A stretch of 11,426 bases of DNA, taken from positions 1 to 11,426 of the forward strand of contig CAWULT010000135.1 of the NCBI GenBank assembly GCA_963923455.1, written 5' to 3'. Positions 6,221 through 11,426 of this stretch are shown here, piece after piece (positions within the stretch are counted from its first letter, which is position 1; each line of letters begins with the position of its first letter). The notes under the pieces were generated by a model that ran no database searches, was not told where the DNA came from, and saw only the letters and a program-made list of their open reading frames with translations. Source of the DNA: CAWULT01 sp963923455. GTDB taxonomy: Bacteria > Acidobacteriota > Vicinamibacteria > Vicinamibacterales > UBA2999. The translations under genes and the position numbers were made by a program.

Positions 6221-7261
6221 ATGCGTGCTCGACCCGGCGCGTGCCCCTCGTCGTCTCTGGTCGCGGGTGTCGCCGTCGTACTCGCTGCCGGCGTGGTGTC
6301 GGTGGTCTCCGCGCAGCGTGCGCCGATCGCGCCGTTCCCGCCGGTCGCCGGCGGGCCGGGCGCGACATGGCGAGTGCCGCGCACGCCGGACGGCCATCCG
6401 GACCTCCAGGGGTTCTGGACCAACGATTCCTACACGCCGCTCGAGCGGCCGGCGGAGCTGAAGGACAAGGCGGTGTTCACGCCCGAAGAGGCGCTGGCCT
6501 GGGTCAAGGGCCGGCAGGATCGGCTGCTCGGCCAGTCGCGTGAGGACATCCACTACGACGACGCCATCTGGCAGGCCGAGACCTACCAGAAGGAGGCCAA
6601 CCGGCGGACGTCGCTCATCACCGACCCGTCGGACGGCCGCCTGCCGCCGCTGACGGAGGAGGCCGCGCGGCGTCGTGCCGCACTGGCCGAGGCCCGCCGC
6701 GGGCGCGGGGCAGCCGACAGCGCACAGGACCGCACACTCGGCGAGCGCTGCATCACGTGGGGCAACGTCGGGCCGCCGATGGTGCCACCCACCTACAACG
6801 CGAACTTCCAGATCCTGCAGTCGGCCGGGTACGTCGCGATCCGGCACGAGATGATGCACGACGTGCGGCTGATCCCGCTCGACGGCGGGCCGCACGTTTC
6901 GGCCGGCGTCCGCTACCTGGCCGGCGACGCGCGGGGCCGGTGGGAGGGCGACACACTGGTCGTCGACACGACGAACTTCACCGAGAAGACGAACTTCCGG
7001 GGCCCGCCGGCCACGACCCGGCAGGACATCACGCACGGCCCGCGGATGCACGTGGTCGAGCGGTTCACGCCAGTCGACGCCGAGACGATCCGCTACGCCT
7101 TCACCGTGGAGGACCCCGGCACCTGGACGCGGCCGTGGTCGGGGGAAATGCCGCTGCGGCGCTTCGAGGGCCCCGTGTACGAGTACGGGTGCCACGAGGG
7201 CAACTACGGCCTGGCCAACATCCTCAGGGCCGGGCGCCTGCAGGACGCCGCGGCGCGCTGA
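6221..7261 (+). CDS. Secreted protein of unknown function, 'RTPDGxPDLQGxW' Acidobacteriota-type family
   Basis: The 346-aa protein begins at ATG 6221, with a near-perfect AAGGAGG five bases upstream; an in-frame ATG at 6191 is less likely. Residues 1-31 form a signal peptide ending VVSA. The mature start carries VPRTPDGHPDLQGFWTN (52-68). The middle has a charged, probably helical part (139-173), and ERCITWGNVGPPM follows. The C-terminal half is beta-rich (GRWEGDTLVVDTTNFTEKTN, then MHVVERFTPVDAETIRYAFT) and closes with PVYEYGCHEGNYGLANILRA. I recognise this as a family repeated many times in Acidobacteriota genomes and usually left as hypothetical; its biochemical role is unknown. Two cysteines (C177, C324) remain after signal removal. 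It follows the propeller gene by 54 bases. Its last 38 bases overlap the end of the convergent membrane-protein gene. Confidence 0.85.
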   Translation: MRARPGACPSSSLVAGVAVVLAAGVVSVVSAQRAPIAPFPPVAGGPGATWRVPRTPDGHPDLQGFWTNDSYTPLERPAELKDKAVFTPEEALAWVKGRQDRLLGQSREDIHYDDAIWQAETYQKEANRRTSLITDPSDGRLPPLTEEAARRRAALAEARRGRGAADSAQDRTLGERCITWGNVGPPMVPPTYNANFQILQSAGYVAIRHEMMHDVRLIPLDGGPHVSAGVRYLAGDARGRWEGDTLVVDTTNFTEKTNFRGPPATTRQDITHGPRMHVVERFTPVDAETIRYAFTVEDPGTWTRPWSGEMPLRRFEGPVYEYGCHEGNYGLANILRAGRLQDAAAR

Positions 7262-7841
7262 GCGCCGCGGCGTCAACCCCCGGGCCGTCGCGGACGGTGA
7301 GCTTCGCCCGCAGCAGCCGGTCGAAGCGGCGCCGGTCCTGGACGATCGGCCACCACTCGTAGAGCAGCAGTTCGAGCGGCCGCCACATCGCCACCCAGCC
7401 GCTGATGACCAGGCCTTCGCGGACGATCTGTCGCACGTGGCCCTCGTGCAGCACGGAGGTGAACTCGGCGAGCGTCAGCAGCGCGGCCAGCGTGACGAGG
7501 CCGACGGCGAAGGCGAGGTACGACCGCCGCAGGTGCCGCGTCAGCGCGAGGCTCAGCCGGTGGCGCTCGTACTCGAAGTGCGCCCGGATTGCGTCACGCA
7601 CCACGTCGGACGACAGCGCCGCGCCCGTGTGCTCGGCGACGGCCACGACGAGGTGCAGCGGTTCATGGAGCGGAATCTCGTCGGCGGCGTCGAGCACGTA
7701 CTCGACGGCCTCGGCGGCCAGGTCCCGCTCGCGGAAGGGCGCGGGATCGCGGTTGTCGAACAGGTGCCGCGCCGTCCGCACGTGCAGGTCGATGCAGGTG
7801 AACCCCTCGTCTCGGCGGTAGCGGATCGCGGGCGTCCCCAT
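7224..7841 (-). CDS. Small membrane protein of unknown function with a WRPLExxLYxWWPI motif
   Basis: The 205-aa product begins MGTPAIRYRRDEG and has a soluble N-terminal part of about 100 residues. A hydrophobic helix at about 108-126 (YLAFAVGLVTLAALLTLAEF) follows, then a second membrane segment at about 142-162. The second merges into WVAMWRPLELLLYEWWPI (149-166) and a basic tail. I recall this Trp-rich motif from a widespread set of hypothetical bacterial membrane proteins without assigned function. The soluble part (HEPLHLVVAVAEHTGAALSS, then FEYERHRL) has no motif I can name. The start at 7841 is 11 bases after the stop of the upstream SnoaL-like gene, with no strong ribosome binding site, suggesting translational coupling as the third gene of an operon. 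Its 3' end overlaps the convergent gene by 38 bases. Codon periodicity and the membrane segment support a real gene. Confidence 0.75.
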   Translation of the reverse strand: MGTPAIRYRRDEGFTCIDLHVRTARHLFDNRDPAPFRERDLAAEAVEYVLDAADEIPLHEPLHLVVAVAEHTGAALSSDVVRDAIRAHFEYERHRLSLALTRHLRRSYLAFAVGLVTLAALLTLAEFTSVLHEGHVRQIVREGLVISGWVAMWRPLELLLYEWWPIVQDRRRFDRLLRAKLTVRDGPGVDAAALSAPRRPAGARP

Positions 7842-7852
7842 CGTCGCCGGGC

Positions 7853-8302
7853 TCAGGTGTGGAACGTGAACCAGGCCCGCCGCCGGCGAATCCGCCAGCC
7901 GGCCGGCGTCAGGACGAAGGTGTCGTCCACCTCGCCCATCAGCAGCCGCGCGTCGGCCTTGATGCCGAAGTGGCCATCCGGGGCGTCGGTGCTGGTGCCG
8001 CCGAACAGGACCACGTAGGTCAGGCCCGTCGCCGTCGCGGGCGACGTCACGGTGACACGGACGTTCGTGCAGACGTGTCGGGTCATGCGCGTCGCCGGCC
8101 GGGCCTCGTAGGCGGCCTGGATCGCCGCGGGCCCCACCAGCGGCGCGCCGCTCGGACGGTGCAATTCGCCGTCGTCGGCGAACAGGGCCGCGAACGCGGT
8201 GAAGTCGCGGCGGTCGTTGTGGCCGAAACTGTCCAGCACGAGGCGCGTGCAGGCACGCTCGATGAGCAGCTGATCCAGATCCGAAACCGGGGTGTTCGAC
8301 AT
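7853..8302 (-). CDS. SnoaL-like / NTF2-fold protein
   Basis: The 149-aa protein has the pattern of the SnoaL-like NTF2 fold (SnoaL_4 type). The N-terminal helices (8-28) precede RRDFTAFAALFADDGELHRP (31-50), then a helix with VGPAAIQAAYEARPATRMTR, the conserved strand HVCTNVRVT (76-84), TYVVLFGG, and the final strand pair ADARLLMGEVDDTFVLT and GWRIRRRRAWFTFH. Members are cone-shaped alpha+beta barrels that bind small hydrophobic molecules. Some are hydratases, cyclases or isomerases, and others are non-catalytic partners, so the sequence alone does not give a reaction. ATG at 8302 has GGGAGG about 10 bases upstream. It lies 26 bases after the methyltransferase gene and 11 bases before the membrane-protein gene, so it is the middle of a three-gene operon. 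Confidence 0.83.
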   Translation of the reverse strand: MSNTPVSDLDQLLIERACTRLVLDSFGHNDRRDFTAFAALFADDGELHRPSGAPLVGPAAIQAAYEARPATRMTRHVCTNVRVTVTSPATATGLTYVVLFGGTSTDAPDGHFGIKADARLLMGEVDDTFVLTPAGWRIRRRRAWFTFHT

Positions 8303-8328
8303 TGGCGTGCGGCCTCCCGACGGGTCGT

Positions 8329-9477
8329 TCACCGGCGCCACAGACGGCGCGAGGCGAGGGCGGCCCCTTCGACCAGGGCGCCGAGCTTCCGGTACGCGAT
8401 GGCCGGGTCCATCTTGCCGATGCCGGCAAAGGTGCCGAACCCGCAGTCGGTGCCGGCCAGCACGCGCTCGCGGCCCACGATGGCGGCGAATTGCTCGAGG
8501 CGCTGCGCCACCAGTTCGGGGTGCTCGACGTAGTTGGAGGTGGAGGTCAGCAGGCCGGGGACCAGGACCTTGTCCTCGGGCAGCCGCGCGTCGCGCCAGA
8601 CCGTCCACTCGTGGGCATGCCGCGGGTTCGATGCCTCGAACAGGATGGCGGCCGGCTTGGCCTTCAGCACGATCGGCAGGATCTTCTCGAGCGGGATGTC
8701 GTGGTCGTGCGGTCCCTCGTAGTTGCCCCAGCACACGTGCATCCGCATCGCGTGCGGCGGGATGTGCCGGACGGCGGCATTCAGCACCTCCACCTGGTGC
8801 TCCGCGCGCTTCAGGAACGCCGCCTCGGTCAGGTCCTGGAACCCCGTATGGCGGGCCATGGCGAGGTCCGGGCAGTCGATCTGGAGCAGCAGGCCGGCGT
8901 TGGCGATGGCCTCGTATTCCACCTGCATGGCCGCGCCGACGGCCTCGACGTAGGCCTCGTGCGACGGATAGTAGGCGTTCGGCTGGAAGGCGGAGACGAC
9001 GCCGGGCGAGGCCGCGCTGAGGAAGCCCTCGAGGGCGTGGTGCCGCTCGACGGCCTGTCGCATGCGCGCGATGTCGGCGTGGAGGTCGGCATAGCCGACG
9101 AAGGTCACCGGGCCCACGCAGGCCTGCCGCTTGAACGTCTGCGTACCGGCGAAGGCCGCCATCCGCGCGCGGAGCTCGGGGTAGTCGCGCAGGTCGCGCG
9201 CGACCTGGCGCGGGTGGTCGCCGGCGAAGCCGGTGAGGCGATCCTTGATGTAGGTGGCGTAGCCGATCTTGGCGGTCTCGCCGTCGCTGACGACGTCGAG
9301 CCCGGTGGCCACCTGCCGGGCCACCACCTCGTCGACGGCCGCCGCCATCGTGCGATCGAACGCCTCGCCGTCGACCGGTTCTCCGCGCTCTCTCGCGAAC
9401 AGGACGTCGACGACGCCGGCGCTCCGGGGCAGGCTGCCGACGTGGGTGGTGAGGATGCGATCCGTGCTGCGCTTCAC
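8329..9477 (-). CDS. MetE-C-like (cobalamin-independent methionine synthase II family) zinc methyltransferase
   Basis: This 382-aa protein is a single catalytic barrel of the MetE C-terminal/UROD superfamily (COG0620 type); the MetE N-terminal domain is absent. It opens with DRILTTHVGSLPRS, the family's N-terminal motif, and carries VSDGETAKIGY (63-73) and LLLQIDCPDLAMARH (197-210). Zinc ligands are all recognisable: H247 and C249 (MRMHVCWGNYEG), E281 (ILFEASNPRH) and C345 (LAGTDCGFGTFAG). Family members activate a thiol on zinc for alkyl transfer. The acceptor may be homocysteine, coenzyme M or another thiol, and single-domain members are not necessarily folate-dependent methionine synthases. 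The start is GTG at 9477, the only start codon before the conserved N-terminus. There is no clear ribosome binding site, and a perfect palindrome lies 20 bases upstream. It is the first gene of an operon with a SnoaL-like and a membrane protein. Confidence 0.88.
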   Translation of the reverse strand: MKRSTDRILTTHVGSLPRSAGVVDVLFARERGEPVDGEAFDRTMAAAVDEVVARQVATGLDVVSDGETAKIGYATYIKDRLTGFAGDHPRQVARDLRDYPELRARMAAFAGTQTFKRQACVGPVTFVGYADLHADIARMRQAVERHHALEGFLSAASPGVVSAFQPNAYYPSHEAYVEAVGAAMQVEYEAIANAGLLLQIDCPDLAMARHTGFQDLTEAAFLKRAEHQVEVLNAAVRHIPPHAMRMHVCWGNYEGPHDHDIPLEKILPIVLKAKPAAILFEASNPRHAHEWTVWRDARLPEDKVLVPGLLTSTSNYVEHPELVAQRLEQFAAIVGRERVLAGTDCGFGTFAGIGKMDPAIAYRKLGALVEGAALASRRLWRR

Positions 9478-9496
9478 GTGCGGGACTCGACTGGGT

Positions 9497-9514
9497 GCGT
9501 CCGGCGCCGGACGC
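9497..9514. promoter_or_regulatory. Perfect 18-bp palindrome upstream of the methyltransferase operon
   Basis: GCGTCCGGCGCCGGACGC is a perfect 18-bp palindrome centred 28 bases upstream of the methyltransferase GTG start. Its 10-bp core CCGGCGCCGG recurs at 9567-9576 in the same intergenic region. A -10-like TAGACT on the minus strand (9528-9523) lies just upstream of the palindrome, which would therefore overlap the transcription start. It could be an operator for a dimeric repressor or an mRNA hairpin near the start codon. Chance is possible at this GC content. Confidence 0.4.
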
Positions 9515-9587
9515 GGAAGGCCAGTCTAGCCGATCCGCGCTCGTGCGCCGTGTCGTCAGGCCGTCCCCGGCGCCGGTCCGCCGACAG

Positions 9588-9611
9588 GTTGCCCGCGCGC
9601 CGGTGGGCAAC
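9588..9611. promoter_or_regulatory. Inverted repeat in the divergent intergenic region
   Basis: A perfect 7-bp inverted repeat, GTTGCCC (9588-9594) with GGGCAAC (9605-9611), is separated by 10 bases. Its centres are about 17 bp apart, compatible with a dimeric regulator binding adjacent major grooves. It lies about 77 bases upstream of the 9688 gene and could serve either divergent gene. Confidence 0.25.
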
Positions 9612-9687
9612 GGCGCGCAGGCTGGCGCTGCCGCGGCCCGGCCCTGGGCGGCACCGCGCTTGCGACGGTCCCCGGCGGAGGAATCGC

Positions 9688-10257
9688 ATGCAGTTGACGG
9701 CCATCGACGCCACGTTGAAGCAGATCGCGGACCAGTTGCCGAAGGCCCAGACGCGGACCAACGCGCCCGACGTCTTTCAGTCGCTCGTCGAGTCGCTGAG
9801 CCGGCAGATTCGAGCTGCCATCGAGGACGCCGCCGCGGAAGGCGGCGCGCCCGCCGCGTCGCCAGGGGCGCCGGCCGCCTCGGCGGCGTCCGCCGGCCGG
9901 ACGACCTCGCAGCTGACGCCGTTCCAGCAGTCGCTGCTGCGCGAACCCGGCGGGGCCATGCTCGAGCAGCTGTCGGACGAGCTGACGGCCGAGAGCCCGC
10001 TCTACAACGAGCGCGAGTCCACGCTGCGCGACGGACTGGATCTCAGCCGGATCGAGCGGCGCCTGCAGGAGACGGCCAGGGGGCTCGGCGTGACCTATGA
10101 CCGCAGCGACCTCGACGGCATCCTGCGGAATGCCGGCTACGGCGCCGCGCACCTCGGCTCGACCGAGCGGTACATGGCCTCGGTGGAGAAGTTCATCGGC
10201 GAGGCGGAGCGCCGCTATCGGGAGCGCGCGGGGAACGCGCCCGGCGCCGTGAGCTGA
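9688..10257 (+). CDS. Hypothetical protein with Ala-rich linker (189 aa)
   Basis: ATG 9688 has GGAGG six bases upstream, making the start firm. The product has no signal peptide or membrane segment, so it is probably cytoplasmic. Residues 1-48 are predicted helical (MQLTAIDATLKQIADQLPKA, then VFQSLVESLSRQIRAAIEDA). Residues 49-71 are a low-complexity Ala/Gly/Ser/Pro linker. Residues 74-185 form a second, mostly helical domain with TSQLTPFQQSLLREPGGAML, SPLYNERESTLRDGL and GILRNAGYGAAHLGSTERYM, and end in the basic SVEKFIGEAERRYRERAG. I do not recognise the family. It diverges from the methyltransferase operon across a 210-base intergenic region and is followed after 8 bases by a strong hairpin, so it is probably monocistronic. 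Confidence 0.82.
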   Translation: MQLTAIDATLKQIADQLPKAQTRTNAPDVFQSLVESLSRQIRAAIEDAAAEGGAPAASPGAPAASAASAGRTTSQLTPFQQSLLREPGGAMLEQLSDELTAESPLYNERESTLRDGLDLSRIERRLQETARGLGVTYDRSDLDGILRNAGYGAAHLGSTERYMASVEKFIGEAERRYRERAGNAPGAVS

Positions 10258-10265
10258 CCAGACCG

Positions 10266-10313
10266 GGCGCGCGGGGCACACTGGCAACCGGAGGCAGTCC
10301 CGCCTCGCGCGCC
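10266..10313 (+). terminator. 12-bp stem hairpin after the 189-aa hypothetical gene
   Basis: GGCGCGCGGGGC (10266-10277) pairs with 10302-10313 over 12 bp with a single G-T wobble; the loop is 24 bases. It begins 8 bases after the stop codon. No T-run follows. It probably ends or protects the upstream transcript, and it separates this gene from the thioredoxin-fold gene that starts 35 bases beyond. Confidence 0.45.
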
Positions 10314-10319
10314 GCCAGC

Positions 10320-10334
10320 ACCGCCCATGGCGGT
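10320..10334 (+). promoter_or_regulatory. Small inverted repeat in front of the ArsC/Spx-family gene
   Basis: ACCGCC (10320-10325) and GGCGGT (10329-10334) form a perfect 6-bp inverted repeat around CAT, ending 14 bases before the ATG. It occupies the place where a ribosome binding site would be expected, and none is visible there. It could be an operator or leader hairpin. Support is weak. Confidence 0.2.
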
Positions 10335-10348
10335 AGTACGATGGCCGC

Positions 10349-10702
10349 ATGGCGACGGTCGTGATCTACCAGAAGCCCACCTGCACCACCTGCCGGCAGG
10401 TGTACGCGGCGTTGAAGGCGAGCAGCGTCGCGTTCGACGCCGTCAATTACCACGTCGATCCCATTCCGAAGGCGACGCTCGAGAGCCTGATCCGCAAGAT
10501 GGGCATGCGCCCCCGCGACCTGCTGCGCACGAAGGAGCCCGTCTACAAGACGCTGCGCCTGGCGGAGCGGCGCGATCTCACCGACGACCAGCTGATCGAC
10601 CTGATGGTGGCGCACCCCGACCTGATCCAGCGCCCGATCGTGGAGAAGGGGGCCCGCGCGATTCTCGCGCGTCCGGCGAGCCGCCTCTCCGAGATCCTCT
10701 AG
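10349..10702 (+). CDS. ArsC/Spx/YffB-family thioredoxin-fold protein (arsenate reductase-like)
   Basis: The 117-aa product has the length and fold of the ArsC/Spx family. The N-terminal strand VVIYQKPTC leads into C12-T-T-C15. E. coli ArsC uses Cys12, and Arg60, Arg94 and Arg107 bind the arsenate. Here C12, R60 (RDLLRTKEP), R95 (IQRPIVEKGARAIL) and R108 (LARPAS) fall at almost the same numbers. The extra C15 gives a CxxC pair, as in Spx-type proteins and unlike classical glutaredoxin-linked ArsC, so thiol cycling within the motif is possible. No arsenic genes (arsR, arsB/acr3, arsM) are nearby, so an arsenic role is not shown by context; a general redox or regulatory role is equally possible. 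The start at ATG 10349 is set by the conserved N-terminal strand, since no clear ribosome binding site precedes it. A hairpin follows. Confidence 0.86.
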   Translation: MATVVIYQKPTCTTCRQVYAALKASSVAFDAVNYHVDPIPKATLESLIRKMGMRPRDLLRTKEPVYKTLRLAERRDLTDDQLIDLMVAHPDLIQRPIVEKGARAILARPASRLSEIL

Positions 10703-10716
10703 CCCCGGCCACGACG

Positions 10717-10740
10717 CACCGCCCGATCGCGCGGGCGGTG
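10717..10740. terminator. Hairpin between convergent genes, likely bidirectional terminator
   Basis: CACCGCCC (10717-10724) and GGGCGGTG (10733-10740) form a perfect 8-bp stem with an 8-base loop, 14 bases after the ArsC/Spx-family stop and 5 bases from the stop of the convergent 89-aa gene. It could end both transcripts. There is no T-run on either side. Confidence 0.5.
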
Positions 10741-10745
10741 TGGCG

Positions 10746-11015
10746 TCAGTCCCGCGAGCGGTCGCCGTCGGCGACGAAGTCCCGCGCGATCGCGTCGAGG
10801 TCCAGCGGCGTGGCCATCCGTGTCACGGGCACGCGCTCGTCGTCGAGTGCGGAGGGGCGCGCCATGTCGGCCAGCGGCTGCCGGTCGAGCGCGGCCCATC
10901 CGTCGGCCCGACTGTCGGTGGCGAACAGGCCTTCGAGGTCGGATGCCTGCGTGCGCCCGCGGCGTTCGGCCCACTCGGGCATCGTCATGTGAAAGCGGCG
11001 GCGGTCCGGCTGCAT
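10746..11015 (-). CDS. Small hypothetical protein (89 aa)
   Basis: ATG 11015 is preceded by GGAGG four bases upstream. The frame also opens further upstream, to an ATG at 11108, but that part is GC-driven and the ribosome binding site favours 11015. The product begins MQPDRRRFHMTMPEWAERRG. It is rich in Asp and Arg, contains repeated MARP/MATP-like turns (LADMARPSALDDE, VTRMATPLDLDAI), and has no membrane segment, signal or cysteine. I do not recognise a family. It is convergent with the ArsC/Spx-family gene and upstream of it lies a 204-base stretch without a gene before tRNA-Arg. The good ribosome binding site and the adjacent shared hairpin are the main support; it could still be a spurious frame. 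Confidence 0.5.
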   Translation of the reverse strand: MQPDRRRFHMTMPEWAERRGRTQASDLEGLFATDSRADGWAALDRQPLADMARPSALDDERVPVTRMATPLDLDAIARDFVADGDRSRD

Positions 11016-11219
11016 GGGTCCTCCGGACGGGCCAGCAGCAGGAACGAGGCCAGCCCGCGGCCGTGCGACGGCGGCCAATTCAGCGCAGTCGCGACGCAGG
11101 TGCGTCACGCAGGCCGCGATGATGTCGACAGAAGTCGCCCTGACGGCGATCTTGTGGCGAGACGCGAGCGGTGTCGAGTGATGGGAACGGTGACTGGTCC
11201 ATCCCCGCGGATGCGAGGA

Positions 11220-11296
<77 letters not shown>

Positions 11297-11354
11297 TTGC
11301 GTGTTGTCAATCCGCTCCGGTGAGCGGGTTCGTGCCCGAGGTCAGCCGGGGCGG

Positions 11355-11375
11355 GCCAACTCCGACCGAGTTGGC
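11355..11375 (-). terminator. Hairpin overlapping the 3' CCA of the second tRNA-Arg
   Basis: A perfect 8-bp stem (11355-11362 with 11368-11375, loop of 5) begins inside the discriminator-CCA end of tRNA-Arg(TCG) and continues into its 3' trailer. In the precursor, the mature CCA end would be base-paired. It may act as a terminator or a processing signal. No T-run follows. Confidence 0.4.
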
Positions 11376-11426
11376 GCGCCCGGCAGGACTCGAACCTGCG
11401 ACCTACGGATTCGAAGTCCGGCGCTC
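11372..11426 (-). tRNA. tRNA-Arg (anticodon TCG), 5' part outside window
   Basis: The last 55 bases are the 3' part of a tRNA on the minus strand. Visible parts are the D-stem 3' half GAGC, anticodon stem CCGGA/TCCGT with loop CTTCGAA (anticodon TCG), variable loop AGGTC, T-stem GCAGG/CCTGC with loop TTCGAGT, acceptor strand CGGGCGC, discriminator G and CCA. The outermost anticodon-stem pair is C-T, a mismatch. It reads arginine codon CGA. The T-arm/acceptor block is 24 of 25 bases identical to that of the neighbouring tRNA-Arg(CCG), 75 bases away. Confidence 0.92.

Noticed and set aside
4775..7276. A long open frame (about 830 codons) on the minus strand opposite the two secreted-protein genes
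   Set aside because: It has no recognisable domain and is low-complexity and Arg/His/Val-rich. The plus-strand genes have signal peptides, strong ribosome binding sites and conserved motifs.
11016..11219. 204-base stretch between the 89-aa gene and tRNA-Arg, examined for a further gene or RNA
   Set aside because: Frames here have no ribosome binding site or plausible protein. Apart from the CRISPR-repeat-like sequence near 11196 I see nothing to annotate.

Overview
The window is GC-rich bacterial chromosome. The gene types point to Acidobacteriota, probably the Vicinamibacteria side. These are an Oar-type TonB-dependent receptor with an N-terminal carboxypeptidase-regulatory-like domain, a secreted NHL/PAL-type propeller, and a secreted protein with the 'RTPDGxPDLQGxW' motif. 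The assignment is an inference from protein style; no rRNA or other marker gene is present.

Layout, left to right. (1) 2-490: the 3' end of a secreted protein (Pro-Thr linker plus a C-terminal beta-rich domain), closed by a strong hairpin. (2) 761-3865, minus: a large TonB-dependent outer-membrane receptor, convergent with the first gene. (3) 3866-4306: receptor promoter and leader, then a scar of a mobile element at a tRNA-Lys(CTT) gene. A 29-bp direct repeat of the tRNA 3' end lies 151 bp away, and what looks like the last codons of a site-specific recombinase sit between the copies. (4) 4449-7261, plus: an orphan receiver-domain protein, then two secreted proteins (a PAL-like propeller and an unclassified Acidobacteriota-type protein) with strong ribosome binding sites and a 54-bp gap, likely co-transcribed. 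(5) 9477-7224, minus: a tight three-gene operon encoding a MetE-C-like zinc methyltransferase, a SnoaL/NTF2-fold protein and a small membrane protein, headed by a perfect 18-bp palindrome. (6) 9688-10702, plus: an unrecognised 189-aa protein and an ArsC/Spx-family thioredoxin-fold protein, each followed by a hairpin. (7) 11015-10746, minus: an 89-aa hypothetical protein. (8) 11220-11426, minus: tRNA-Arg(CCG) and the 3' part of tRNA-Arg(TCG), which runs off the window.

Most genes look like ordinary chromosomal cargo. The parts that deserve a second look are the tRNA-Lys attachment-site scar with its recombinase tail, the palindrome-headed methyltransferase/SnoaL/membrane operon, and the propeller's three-histidine pattern, which resembles the zinc site of peptidylglycine alpha-amidating lyase. 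I see no CRISPR array, toxin-antitoxin pair, biosynthetic cluster or complete mobile element.
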